Shown here piece by piece: positions 26,502-39,023 of a DNA stretch of 64,000 nucleotides; the stretch's first letter is position 1, and every line of letters starts with the position of its first letter. A program made the position numbers and the translations under genes. Source of the DNA: Cruorifilaria tuberocauda (taxonomy: Eukaryota; Nematoda; Chromadorea; Rhabditida; Onchocercidae). The stretch spans positions 1-64,000 of the forward strand of contig JABVXU010000198.1 of the NCBI GenBank assembly GCA_013365365.1, read 5' to 3'. The notes under the pieces are model-generated. The model had not been told where the DNA came from. It worked only from the letters and a program-made list of their open reading frames with translations, and made no database searches.

Positions 26502-27777
26502 CTGCAAAAATTACACGTAAAATTCGATGAAACTTAATTAGAAATATTTTTTAATAACACAAATTATACAAATTACATCTTTGAAAAAATAATAGCAATA
26601 ATTTTGATAAGTACATTTTATTAATAACTAACTCATGGATATAGGTTTAATTTATATCTTGCAAAAGAAAAGCGAATCAAGATTTGTTCAAATATTTTAT
26701 TGATTGAATCAGAAACAGAAAGTCTCGGGCTAATTTGCATTTAGAAAGCTTTCTTTAAATTCGATCAACAAGCTAAATTTAGAATAATATTTTCTAAATA
26801 TAATCTTTACACCAAAACAAATTTCAACAATCTATTTCTCATTTTAACATAGGTAATTTAATTAATGATAAATTAATTAAAATCATAGAAACTTCACATG
26901 GCAAAAATTCCTCAATGTATAAAAATGGCTTAAAATAATTGAAAATTTTTAAAGAAACAAATCAACTTTACTTAATTAATGAAAAATTTGCAAGTATTAT
27001 CATCCATCTAATTTATTTAAATGTAATATTAGGAATAAAAGTTAAGAAATTTTTGAGTTACACAATTCCAAATGCTAAAATTAACAAAATACAATTTCAA
27101 TGACTGCAATTACAGAAAGAAATAATTCGCAGAAATTAATTTACCGATTATTATCTTAATAAAAAGTAACTTAATAATTTGTTAATTTAATTGTTAGATT
27201 GGTTAGAAAAAAAAGAAAGAAAGAAAAGAGATGAAAGTAAGGATTAAATTTTTCGAAAAATGATAAAATTTCAATGGATTTTAGAGGGAAATAGCGAAAG
27301 AATTGCAAAAAAAGATTTGAAAAAGCAAAAAAATGAAGAAAATTGAAGAGAGAGAGAGAGAGAGAGAGTAAGTGAAAGAAAGAATATAAAAAATTGGAAA
27401 ATTTATATTATAATCAGGAAACGATAACAGGTTCTATGAATATTACATACTATCATCACATGTACTTGTCTGTTTGTTTTAGGAAAAATGAAACAAATTT
27501 TACTTTTTAATTCTAAAATTTGAAACATTCTCATTAATTATTATTGCTAATAGTAATATTATTGATTAATAATAGCATTATCATTGATATTTGATAACAG
27601 TTAAATGAAACATTAAAATATTCAATTGGAAATTATTTTTATGCTAATCATCAATTTTAGGAATAAAACTAATAATAAACGGTTAGTGACGACCACTGAC
27701 CATTCCTGAAAAATGGTTCACATTGCTTGGACGATTCCTAAGAAGAATGGATTTATGTTGTTATGTTGTACAGAGAA

Positions 27778-27910
27778 AGATGGAGGAGGAAGAGGAGAGC
27801 GGGGGTGGGGGCAGGGGAAAAGGGAAGAGAAGCGGGGAGCGGGGAGCGGGGAGCGGTCGGGAAGACGGGAGGAAAGACGAACGAGAGAGGGAGAGAGAGA
27901 GAAGATAAGA
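27778..27910. repeat. G-rich purine tract with G-quadruplex motifs
   Basis: The plus strand is nearly all purine. At 27801-27824 four G-runs (5, 5, 4 and 3 G) are separated by 1, 2 and 4 bases. From 27834 three AGC-spaced GGGG runs are followed by another GGG. Both fit the usual G-quadruplex pattern. In DNA that is about 70% A+T this is a strong compositional outlier. The open frames across it are low-complexity artefacts. Confidence 0.8.
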
Positions 27911-29340
27911 GGAGGGTAAGACCTATTTTTGATAAGCTCACCCGGGGCGGAATGAAATGAGGGTTACTGGAATGAAAAGGCAGGGTCCTATTTACCGAAG
28001 TGCTCTGTGTGATCGAGGAGGAGCGCAAAATGACGACTACAGTACGGAGGACAGAGGAGCCCGAAAACAATTTCTCTTTCTTCTCATTCATTTCATCTGA
28101 GAATTTTCACTCTCATCCCGAATAGCTCCCATTCATTTCATTCGTTCCTTCTCAATCTCAGTTCTGATTATTGCTATTTTATATTTCTATTTCGTACCAA
28201 TTCCAACCTGTCAAATATCCCTTGAAAATGGATATTTCCATTTCTCATGCTCAATTCGTTGATTATTCCAATTGCAATTATCATTTCTTTTTAATTAACT
28301 GAAGAAGTCTGACTAACTGAGAAAAGAATGAGAAGCAAGAAGAAATTCATTAGAACTCGAAAATAATGCAAAGAATTGGAAAATTGGAGAATATATTAAG
28401 AATAGATATGATTATCATTTAAAAAGAAATCAGAGAGGAATGAAAATCAATTAAACATTTAATGTGATAATTATTTTAGAAATTAATTCCTGGATTTGAA
28501 TTTTCTTAAATTAATATTGATTGACAAATAAATATGATAGAGATGATAAATAAATAAAAATAAATTTTCGTAAATTAATATTGATGCAAAATCAGGAATG
28601 CAAAAAAAAAAGAGAAATCAAATAATTTTTTTGATTTAACAAATAGTGAAAAAATAAAAGTAAAAGGCTTAATATGTCATCAATAGCTTTAGAGAATTTT
28701 CAAGCAAAAATATTCCATTTATTAGCTAATAAAATATTAAGAAATGAGAAAAATGATTGCTTATTTATGCATTTTAATAAAATATGCTTATCAATTGATT
28801 ATTCCTATTGTTAATGATAGATAGATATGCTGGTGATGATGATGATGATGATGATGATGACGACGACGATGATAATCGTGATCGTGATGATGATGATAAT
28901 AATGTGCTTGATGCCGATTGAGAAAAGGAGCATTTTTGAAGTAGTTTTAATTGTTGTATATTGTTGTTGTATTGTTCAAGTGAAGGAGCATTGGAGCAGG
29001 ACATCATCGACCCAAATTCGACCGATCATTGTTGAAGTCGAAGCAATCGTTGATCATACCCGTTTCCTTTCCTGCATCGCATCATATCGTTTTAGATTAG
29101 ATTACTTATCCATATCATTTTTCCTTTTCCAATTACTTCCATTTGCATTTCTGGCTAACAATTCACATCTTACCTAAATGAAACTCTTTTTTCTTTACTC
29201 AAATTTATCTTATATTACGTATCATTTATAAAGAAAAGTGATATTAGACTCCGGCGAATCAATAAAGATAATCATCTATTTTTTCTTTTTATTTGGATAA
29301 TAATTCCTGCTTCTTCCTCTTTCCTTCTTTTCTTCCCATT

Positions 29341-29375
29341 CCCGACCCCGACCCCGATCCCGATCCCGATCCCGA
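29341..29375. repeat. CCCGAC/CCCGAT hexamer repeat
   Basis: Consecutive CCCGAC and CCCGAT units form a short hexanucleotide repeat. The plus strand has five C-runs of three or four, so the minus strand has a G-quadruplex pattern. No gene overlaps it. Confidence 0.85.
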
Positions 29376-32300
29376 TTCCTCCCTCTTCTCCTTTATCATT
29401 TTTTACATTAAGCATACATCATATCACATATCAATCATTATCTATTTATCATCATTAACTGGATAAAGCAAAATGAAATGTAATTAAGCTAAGTAAAAGT
29501 TCAAAAAAAAATTCTTTTTTTTTGAAAAGAAAGAAAAAGGAAAAGGGAAAATTTACCAGTATTTTTTTTTTGTTAAAAGAAAATCTTTTTAACACTTATC
29601 GATGACAACTTTTTATCGTCGACGCCTTAATTGCTTACAGATTAACCGGTACCATCTCAATATAAACAATTAAAAGTAAAATGAAAGGGAAAGAGCAATG
29701 AAGCACAGAATGTCGAAATTAAATATTTAGTTTAATAGAAATTGAAACTAATCATAGATCAGATATCACATAATCAATGCAGGTGGTTGAATTCTCAGAA
29801 AAGCCAGAAAGGAACAAAGGTTGAAAAAAAGTTAAAATTTTCAATGAACAGAAATAATCGATGATAACTATTAGTATAATAATAGAAGTGTAAAGGTAAG
29901 TTAACAATGAAAAAAAAACTTCCATTCAATTCTTTTCTTTTTTTGTTAGCACAAATTAAATTTCTAATAATTAGTTTGCTAATTAAAAATTTTTAAAACA
30001 TAAATTTCCATTTTACAATACTTTCATTTTTTTTTTCTTTCTCTTAACATTATATAATAATAATTGCATGATGAATTGATATGTTACAATTTCTTCAACG
30101 ATTGAAAAGAAAAACAAGAAAATTCTTCCTCTAACAATAATTTTTCCTTAAACTACAATAATTAAAACAGTGCTAAATTGTTTTACAATTACTTGATAGC
30201 GTAACAGTTATAGTTGTAGTAATAGCAGCAACAGTAACAATGACAATAACAATAACAACAATAGCGGTAGTTGGTTAGAGCGACAATAAGTGGACAATGG
30301 TCATCCTGTTTGAATATTGATGACATAGTTGAGCAGAAGAGTGAAACCATGCGACTGGAACCGCTACTTCCACTACCTTTATTGGTCACTCGTAGCAGCT
30401 CACCCTAAACATACCTGTTTTGCATATATTTAAAATCTAGCAGCATTCAAGGAACTACCTATACGTACGTGTTATTCTCTTATTTCTTTCTCTCACTTCA
30501 TGAATTTGTGCATGTATGTAGATGTATGTGTATGTGAATGCATGTGAATGCATGTTGTATGTTTCATCTGGTTTATCGTTGCTACAGCAACCTAAATATG
30601 ACGGGTAACGAAAAATTACACGAATATCACCATCTCCGGTTACGTGATCAATTGAATAGCTTACCCTGTTAGATTCATTTACCTCAAAAAAATAACCAAG
30701 TAATGTCAGAATTTAACAATGTAAACGTACAATTAATATTTAGAATTTCATTAAATTATTTTAAATATTGTAAGATAACTTTAAATTAAACTATAACAGT
30801 GAAGCTACAGATAAAGTTATCTATTTAAATTAAGCTGGTGATAATGGGGCAATTTGAAGCTAAGTTAAATTATAATACTAAATCTTTTATTACTGTATTT
30901 AGTACTTTTGAAATTTTCTCTTAAATTCGTTTAATAACCAAAATGAAATTTCAATCAATTCAACTGCAAATTGAAAGTAGTAGGAAATGATGTCAGATTA
31001 AATTAAATCAAAAGTTAAATTTTCATATTTCAAGCACTTTCCTTCTTTTCTTTTTCTCTGAATCGTCATCATTCATTCCAATCAGAATATTTCTTCCATT
31101 GATATGATATTAAAATGAAAGGTCCGCTTATTATTCCTTTATTATCTTCTTAAACCTTTATCACAGCATTTAATACTACAATGTTAGAATGTTCATAATG
31201 AAAATTTTAATATCATATCAATTCTATAGATATTTTTACTGATAAAATCACTAATTGCTGATAGCATTAACTTTAAATGTTTATTTAGTTTTTAATAAGT
31301 AATTCTAAAAAAAAAGAGTTTATTGCTTGTTTGTTTTACCTTGCCGTTTTGAATAGAGTAATTAAGATTTGTTTTCTCAGTGATAACACTTTGCTTAGCT
31401 TTTATTTCAAATTATCAACTTATGGTTATCATTTTACAGTAAATAATTACGAAGGAACTTGTATAATCTATTAAAGATAGTAATTAATTACTTTTTTTGT
31501 TTAAAATTTAAAAATGAAATTTTTAACTTTTATCTTTAATTTAATTTAGCATATTTAACTGATAATAAAAAAAAAGAAATTCATTTATTTCTTTTTCATA
31601 GAATTCTTTTTTTTTTAATATAAAATTATTAAGATATTCAAATTATTATCCATTTTAATAAGTAATTAAGAAGGGAGAGAGAGAAAGAGAGAGAGAAAGG
31701 AAGAGAGAAAAAAAGATAAGCATTTTTTCTTTCAATAAATTACTGTACTGTGAATGAATATAACTGTAAGTATTGGAAAGACAGAAGAATGAAAGGAATA
31801 TTAGGATAGAAAAGAATGAAAATACAGGATGAAAGGATAGTTGGAAAAATGACCACTTAGTAGCCATTGAATATGTATGTTGCTGAAAGGAATTGAGAAA
31901 AGCTATGAGAGAGAAAGGGAGAGAGAGAGAGAGAGAGAGAGTTTGCCTTTCGTTTCCTTCGATCGTTGATAGTACTGAACGAATGAAATGCTTTGAACCA
32001 GTTGGAAAGCATCTTTTCATCCAATAGCCATCGCACTCTACCATATCGCCTTCATCAGAAGTTGCTAGTTGCTAGAAGATGAGAATGGATGAATGAATCT
32101 TTTCACTATCGGAAACATTTCCCAATGAACAATGAAAGTTTTAAAAGGAAAACGGGAGATGAGAATAGAGGAAGAGAAGAGGAGAGGCGGGGGAGAAAAT
32201 ACGAGATTGATGGAAGAAATGCCGGCGGGGTGGTGGAAATGAAATGATGAGAATTATGTTCTAGAAATGATCACTATCTCTTTTAGGTACTATTAAATGA

Positions 32301-35300
32301 TAGGTTAAGTATAATACTCGAGTAGTTGGATACTCGGAAATGATAAGTGATATGGATTTACTATTATTCGATCCTTCTAAGATATATCGAAGGTTTTTAA
32401 AATTGCTTAAATTTTATCGAATAAAGAAAGAATTGGAATAATTATGTGCTATGCTATATAAAATTTATTTAAATAATTCCCATTTTATTTAAGAATTTAT
32501 GATTTTGCATAACGTCAATCTTTTTTATTTCTATTATTAAATTGCAAAATTCAAATGATAATTTTAGAAAAGTAAGGAGGGATATTCCTAATATTTAAAA
32601 TAAGTAAAAAAGTATATTTAAATATTTTAGATGAAAGAACAATTTCATTAAAGTAAATTGATCAGTATCGATAAATGATTTCTTTTATTTAACAGTAACA
32701 CAAATAGGAATTTTGCACTCGTAAATTTTACACTAAAATGCAATGCAAGAAGTATCGATTGATCAAAAGAGGTTAACGATGAATGCTAACCCGTTTAATC
32801 ATTTATTTGAAATCATTTGTACCGGAACGGCAAATATACGAATGACCGGAATTAAAGAGAAATAGAATTTTAACAAATTTACGACTATTATGACGACAGC
32901 ATGTTCATTATATGAACAAGTTTCCACGGATATTTTGTCGAATTATCCCACAGCACGTGTGACCTTTACCGATGAATATCTTTTTGTTGTTTCTTATACT
33001 TTCTATTTAAGTACAATTTTAAAGCAAAATTTCAATTGCTAAATTGCATGAAATTCGAATAGCTTCTTACAATTTAATAACAACTTATTCTATTGCATAA
33101 TTTAAAAAGAATTACTTAACTTAGTAATTCGATCGTCCAGTTTTACATATATTTTTATATTTTACATATTAATATAAAGTTATAAAAAAAGCGTTAGAAA
33201 CATGAGGCTTAGTTATAATTTAACTGACTGATACTAACATATTTGATGACTAACTTTAATGTTAACATAAGTTGACGAAAGATTTTGATAGAGAATTGCA
33301 ATTCAAATAAAATGCTTTAATTCGTAGAAAAATAAATCTATTAATTATATTACAGCATAATTTTGAAATTAATCAAAGTATAGAAGAGAAAAGAGAGATG
33401 GAGAGATAGATAGAGGGAGAAAGGATTGCAATTATCTTTAGTCAGAAATTTAACTCAAATATAATCTATGCAAATAAAATTACAGATAGTATCAAAAGTA
33501 AGAGTTTATTTCCCAAAAGAAAAAAACCTAAATTTTATGAAATGGCATAATTAAGCTTAATTATGACTGAATATTTTGCAAAAAAAATGAACAATTAAAA
33601 AGTGGAAATATTAAAATTCAGCGAATTTAAGAAGTAAAATTTCAATTTATTCAATCAAATTGTATTATTCTATATTATTACCACTGATAAGAGTGAATTA
33701 TCACTGATAAGAATAAAATAAAATATTACAGATAATGCGTCAGTAAATGCAAAGTAACGGAAAATTTGAGGCTGAAGAAAGAGGGGAAGAGAGAAAAATT
33801 GCAAAATGATGAAATGAATTTGTTGAAATGATTGTTTAATTGGGTGACGTAACGTATAAATAATAAATATGTGAAGAAATAATGGTTGAATGGTCATCAG
33901 AATGCAAGTTTTCCAGGAGAGAAGAAAACGTGTCACATACGTCGCCTCGGAAGTATTACATATCAGTAATAGAGATTATCGTTAAAATATGATAGCAACA
34001 ATGATAGCAGTATTGCTATCAATGCTGTTGTCATTGTTGTCATCAATTGCTATAATTGTTGTTATTGTTATTGTTATCACTATCATTATTATTATTATCA
34101 CTATTGTTATGATGATTGTCGTTGTTACTGGAGCAAAAGAGCAAGAAATGTTGATCCTGATATAGGTTGAAGAAATTGTGACACGAAATGAAAGAAAATT
34201 AGGTCTTCGCAGCTCGTTGTATAGGTCATCATCCTGCTTCCAGTATATCCGTAACAAATGAAAAACGCAAAATTGGGAAAACATCCACAGAAATATGAAA
34301 CATAAAATACAATACGTATCGAACAAACAAAATACAAGGGAGAGAAAATTGAAAGAAAAAAAGATATGGAAGTTATGGATGAATTTAATTTTATTCTATT
34401 ATTTTTGAAAATGTTTTTCTTTTTTCCCATTTTTTGCATTTATTCTTTCACTTCTTTATTTCCTGGCTCTATTTCACAGCCTTCTTTCCTATTCAATTAA
34501 CTTTTCCATTCACTGATCAGTTAGTCTCTTTTTCATTTGTTTTAGGCTGGCAGAAAAATTAGGGGAAAACCATAAGATGTTTACATGATTTAACGGGAAT
34601 GAAATTAGATAAAAATTTAGGCCAGAGAATAATTCAAACTAAATGATTATGAAAAGGAGGTTACAGGAGTTTAATATGAAATTGTTTTACTGAAATTAAA
34701 GAAACCGAAAACCGACGAAGCCATTAATATTTAAAAGCTTTTCAAGTAATTAATTAATACAATATTTTAGCAATAACTCAATTAATGATCAAACTTAACA
34801 AAGAAGAAGATAAAGAATTAGCATTGTGAAATATTTCGTTTTTTGCTAAATTTAACCAAACTATGATTATTTCGAAATTATTTTCATTAATTTTCTCTTT
34901 TAAGTAAAGTGATAACATAACAATAATGATGATAGTGATAGAGTTATTATCAGCATAGCAGTATTTGTTTAGCTAGCAAGAGAAAAAATCTTTTTAGTTT
35001 CTAATCGTAATAATAACTTTGATGATAATGATTAATAAATGATCATGAAATCATTAATATGAGATTAAATATTGCATTTATAATATCAAGCATGAAATTT
35101 AGGAAAATGGAGAAAAAGAGCAATATCAGGGCGCAAATTGTTATTTTTACCCAGATTGAACCATGAAATAATATTTTCCACTTGTCCTTTCTGTTCCATT
35201 TCTTCTAATACTTAAAGGACTTTACCCAAATTATCCTTTCCTATATTCCTCTCTCTTCTTCTCCGTCTCTTTTCAATCCTTTTCACTGAAAACAAGAATT

Positions 35301-35788
35301 TTTAAAACCCACTCAATCACCTCAACGATTGTATCTTATTATTATAGTTATACCATGTCCATTCATGTCTATATAAACATTCATTGCTATTCATATTTCC
35401 TTTACTTTTCTTCTTCAGATATTTAATCCGAAAAATAAAGAGTAGGAAATAAAAAACATTTATGAATACTTTCATTCATACTTCCTAGATAAACTTACTT
35501 TAACTAATTTCCTTACTATTAAAGTTTTCAGTGTTGTCATTTGTTTTTCGTACAAACTATGTATAACTGTGCTTATTTGCTACATAAAAGCTAATAAAAG
35601 GAAATATTTATCAAAGAATGAAAGAAAGAAAAAAGACAAAAGAATAAATAACCTAAAATAAATTAAGTAACTATAATTTGAATTTCTGTCGAAACAAATA
35701 CATGGAAATCATTTCATTCCGTCTGCAGAAATATCATTAAGCGAAGGAGAGGAAGAGAGAAATCGAAAGGGAATAAAAAAGGTACAAG

Positions 35789-36013
35789 ATGTTATCCTTC
35801 CGGAAAAAATTTTTCTCAATCTTCTCAATGAAATCTGAAAGAATAAATACAATCCAACGAATTTATAACAATTCCATTTCTGTAAACAAAAAATCGTCTA
35901 ATATTTCCGAGATTTTAGAAACTGCCGGGATTACCCGGGAAGAATTAAAGAAAATTTTCCACCATGTTGTATTGCGAAGCATGCAAAATTTTCCCCTTTT
36001 AAAAACCTTTTAA
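35789..36013 (+). CDS. Small hypothetical ORF (74 aa)
   Basis: An uninterrupted ATG-to-TAA frame of 74 codons. The N-terminus is basic and hydrophobic (MLSFRKKFFSIFSMKSERIN) and could be a targeting sequence. The second half (ISEILETAGITREELKKIFH) is helical and locally richer in G+C than the surroundings, which suggests it may be real. It has no clear splice partner and I recognise no family. It could also be one exon of a larger gene or a chance frame. Confidence 0.3.
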   Translation: MLSFRKKFFSIFSMKSERINTIQRIYNNSISVNKKSSNISEILETAGITREELKKIFHHVVLRSMQNFPLLKTF

Positions 36014-36800
36014 GTACGAAAACTATGACGATTATCTGAATTTTATGAAATGCGATGAAATAATTCCTGAGTTTTATGAATTTCATTAAAATTTTAAAAA
36101 GCTTTCTTTATTGACACACATTATTTCATCTCATTTGCAAAATTTTTTGGCATTTTTTTTTGGAATTCGCATAATTCGTCTATCTTAATTAGAGAATTGA
36201 TTAGAGTTCATTCAGTGAATTCCAAGCGAATAGAAAAAATACTTGGAAATGAAACAAATTTCAAAGAATTGAAAAAGATTTGAAGTTAAAAAGTAAAAGT
36301 AAGACAAAAAAGTTTTCCAGAATTCTATGAAAATTTTAATTAGACGTTAAACAGACGATAAAATATTGCCGCTGAATAAGCGAAAAAAAACCTGAAAAGA
36401 TAAGATGATAAGAAGAAAGGTCAAAATCAATGAACTGATCGATAGTGAAAGTAATATATTCATAGCTAATTAAAAATTAAATTGAAATATTTGAAATGAT
36501 TCATTTAGTGACTGCTATTATTTTTATGATAATAGGAAATTTTTTTTGTGCAAAATTTTGAGAAAAACAAACATTGAAATAATAAACTTGAAAATGCTAA
36601 TATTTGATATGATGAAAAAAGAGCCATAAAATGACAGAAATTACTTTTTACTCTTTTCGTCACTTCGCTTCTTTTTTTAAGAAAGTTCCAAAAACAATTA
36701 AAATAAATAGCAATTGAATTTTTAATAAAAATAATTACTTTATAACATACTATTCATGTCTCTATCGAGACATTTTAATTAGTTTCATTCTTAACCTACA

Positions 36801-36955
36801 TCACTTTCAGGATTTATCAATTCAATGATTAATTTGATGCTTAACAACTAATTGTTTAGCAGCAGTACAAAAATTAACTTAATCACTTTTAGGATCGATC
36901 AATCGAATGGTTAATTGATGTTTAACAAGTAATTGCTTAGCAGTAATATAAAAAC
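36801..36955. repeat. Diverged tandem duplication of about 80 bp
   Basis: The segment starting TCACTTTCAGGATTTATCAA is followed after about 80 bp by a diverged copy starting TCACTTTTAGGATCGATCAA. Both contain TTAACAA-TAATTG-TTAGCAG in the same order. The copies differ at many positions, so the duplication is not recent. Confidence 0.65.
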
Positions 36956-37419
36956 TGACAAAAGTTTTGCAATCATAGCTTTTCTTTCTTTTATTTTTTT
37001 TTTGAAGAATTTTTATCCATCAAATTTACCTTAAATTATTCAACGATTAGAAAGAAAAATTATTGTCAACATTTTCTATTTTAACGATTGGTTGAATAGG
37101 GAAGGTTATTTTTCATTTCAAACAAAGAAAATTGGTTACTTTTCCTCACTTTTCCGTACACTTCTCCTCATTTCCTCTGATATTTCCCGATGATAACATC
37201 ATCCCAGCATAATATATAAAGTAGGCTTGTGAGTAATAAAGCATTTAAAAAGTTCGTTTAATATATTTGTTCTTTTCTTTTTCATGCACTGATTTTAGAC
37301 TTTATGTTTGATTGGAATTATTTTGTTTCTTTTGAAAAATTTAAATATCATTATAATCAATTTAACAGTAAGTAAATTATAGAATAGAGAAGCAAAAACA
37401 AATCAGGAATAAAAAAACG

Positions 37420-38805
37420 ATGGAAAATGAAAGCGAGTCATTGAATTGTGAAATTGAGCAGAATGCTTGGGAAGAATTACGACGAACAATGGAATGCTTA
37501 TCAGATCAACCATTGCAAATCATATTTATCAGTATTCAATCAACCGTTGTTAATTTCATTCCATTCAAATTAAGACATCTTCATTAACACTTCAGGGAGA
37601 TTTTTTCTTGCCTGAAATTATTATTTGAGAATTTCAGAAGGAAATACGAATAACGATTATTTTCAATCACGAAGCGAAAATACGCAATCCGAAAATACCA
37701 CTCAACCGGATATGGTAATTTCTTGCTTTCATTTACTCTTAGTTGTAATTTTAAATTTTAATTTGAAATTAAAAATTAAAATCTTAAGCCATTTAAGTGA
37801 ATAATTATTGTGATAATAAATGAGAAAACGTATTGATTGTAATTAAGAAATTTCAACTTTATCTGAAACAGATATCTTCGTCTATTCTGAAAACGGCCAA
37901 TGACGGATCTGGCGAAAATAGACGAAATATAAGTGCTTTGGAAAAAGTGCTGGAATCACCGGTGAAAATCCCGTTATGTTATGAAGCAAACTATCTTCGA
38001 GATGGTAATATTGCGGAACTTAATAATATCTTCAATACCGATGTAAAAAAGGTCTAACCTTTATTTTTCAAATCATTTAAGGGAGTGATTAATTTTTTTA
38101 TCGTTACTTTTTTCTAATTATTTATTTAGAAGTAAAAATTAATATTTATATGTCTTAAATTGGAAATATAATGAAAAGAAGAATGATGTCAAGTTATTTC
38201 ATTTATTTTTAAATAATTAGTAATACTTATATAATAACATAAATTGGAAATATAAAACCTTGAAGTTGCAATTAAATAAATTAACGTTTATGCAAACTTT
38301 TTTGCTCTTCCATGGAATAATCCCTAAAGCAGTAAAGGAATAAAATGTGAAATTTTAATTTTTTCATAGTTATCGTAAAGTTTTTCTTAGACAGTTGAAT
38401 TGTCAACACACTGTAAAGAAGTAATTCATAGAGAGCTTACATTTTGGCATGATCGTATACAGTATGAAATGAAACAGGTTGTTAATATATAAATATTTCA
38501 AAGAAGTAATTTATCTTCCACTCTTTTTTCAATTTACCTGTCTTTGATTAATAAAAATAATAGAATTCTATGATATGTAGTGGTTATATGATTTAATTTT
38601 CTGTGTGATTTCCATTTCATTATCGCTATTCATTTTTAATTCACAACTTCAATTTATGCTAATCATCCTATTTTAGACGGATGAAATAATAGCAAATTTA
38701 TGCGCAAGAATGGAACGAATAAAAGGCCTAAATCGAGAGCTTCGTGATCTTTTAACATATTTTAGCGATGACACGGATAGCTCGGTAACATCATCAACAT
38801 GTTAG
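37420..38805 (+). CDS. Unrecognised helical/coiled-coil protein (5 exons, 194 aa)
   Basis: Exons 37420-37531, 37638-37714, 37872-38051, 38391-38477 and 38677-38805 chain without a phase conflict and end in TAG. The protein starts MENESESLNCEIEQNAWEEL, has a polar Asn/Ser/Thr-rich segment (about 38-62), then charged helical stretches. The last 70 residues (ELTFWHDRIQYEMKQ, then ARMERIKGLNRELRDLLTYF) look like a coiled coil, and the tail is Asp/Ser-rich. No signal peptide or membrane segment is seen. I do not recognise a family. Size and shape suggest a small complex subunit or adaptor, which is inference only. A 22-bp perfect palindrome begins three bases after the stop. Confidence 0.72.
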
Positions 38806-38807
38806 AA

Positions 38808-38829
38808 ATTATCAGTGATCACTGATAAT
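38808..38829. repeat. Perfect 22-bp palindrome after a stop codon
   Basis: ATTATCAGTGA followed directly by its exact complement TCACTGATAAT. It starts three bases after the TAG of the 194-residue protein gene. Related ATAATCA/TAAG motifs recur to 38960. In the transcript it could form a stem with little or no loop, or it may be a binding-site dyad. Confidence 0.8.
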
Positions 38830-39023
38830 GATATATATTCGAACATGATATAATCACTAAGACTCCCTCCAGTCTAAACATGGTATAATCATTAAAGATT
38901 ATATTGATGATGATGTCACAGGTGGTATAATCAGTAAGATACATCAATGATATCACTCTTGATATAATTAACTAGTCTGCCGAGTATGGCAGCTATTGTA
39001 TATACTAGGCTATAAATTTCAAA

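Larger units (their letters stand above)
26502..35788. other. Gene-poor region with simple repeats
   Basis: About 9 kb without a gene I can support. It contains (GA)n runs at about 27345-27370 and 31918-31942, (GAT)n at 28830-28860, GTT/ATT-type triplet strips at 34010-34120, and the G-rich and C-rich tracts listed separately. A minus-strand segment at about 30250-30398 follows an acceptor-like TATGTTTAG and reads GELLRVTNKGSGSSGSSRM and onward. It could be a far-upstream exon of the zinc-finger gene, but I could not find a matching donor phase. Confidence 0.5.

Noticed and set aside
27713..28091. Several Arg/Gly/Glu-rich and Leu/Ser/Pro-rich ORFs on both strands
   Set aside because: They are low-complexity translations of the purine-rich G-quadruplex tract.
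28774..29177. Ser-rich minus-strand ORF and Met-rich plus-strand ORF
   Set aside because: Both are dominated by the GAT repeat at 28830-28860. The flanking part (CSNAPSLEQYNNNIQQLKLL) looks slightly protein-like, but I found no splice context.
33982..34439. Ile/Val/Thr-rich ORFs of 104-114 codons
   Set aside because: They come from ATT/GTT triplet strips. The hydrophobic appearance is a composition artefact.
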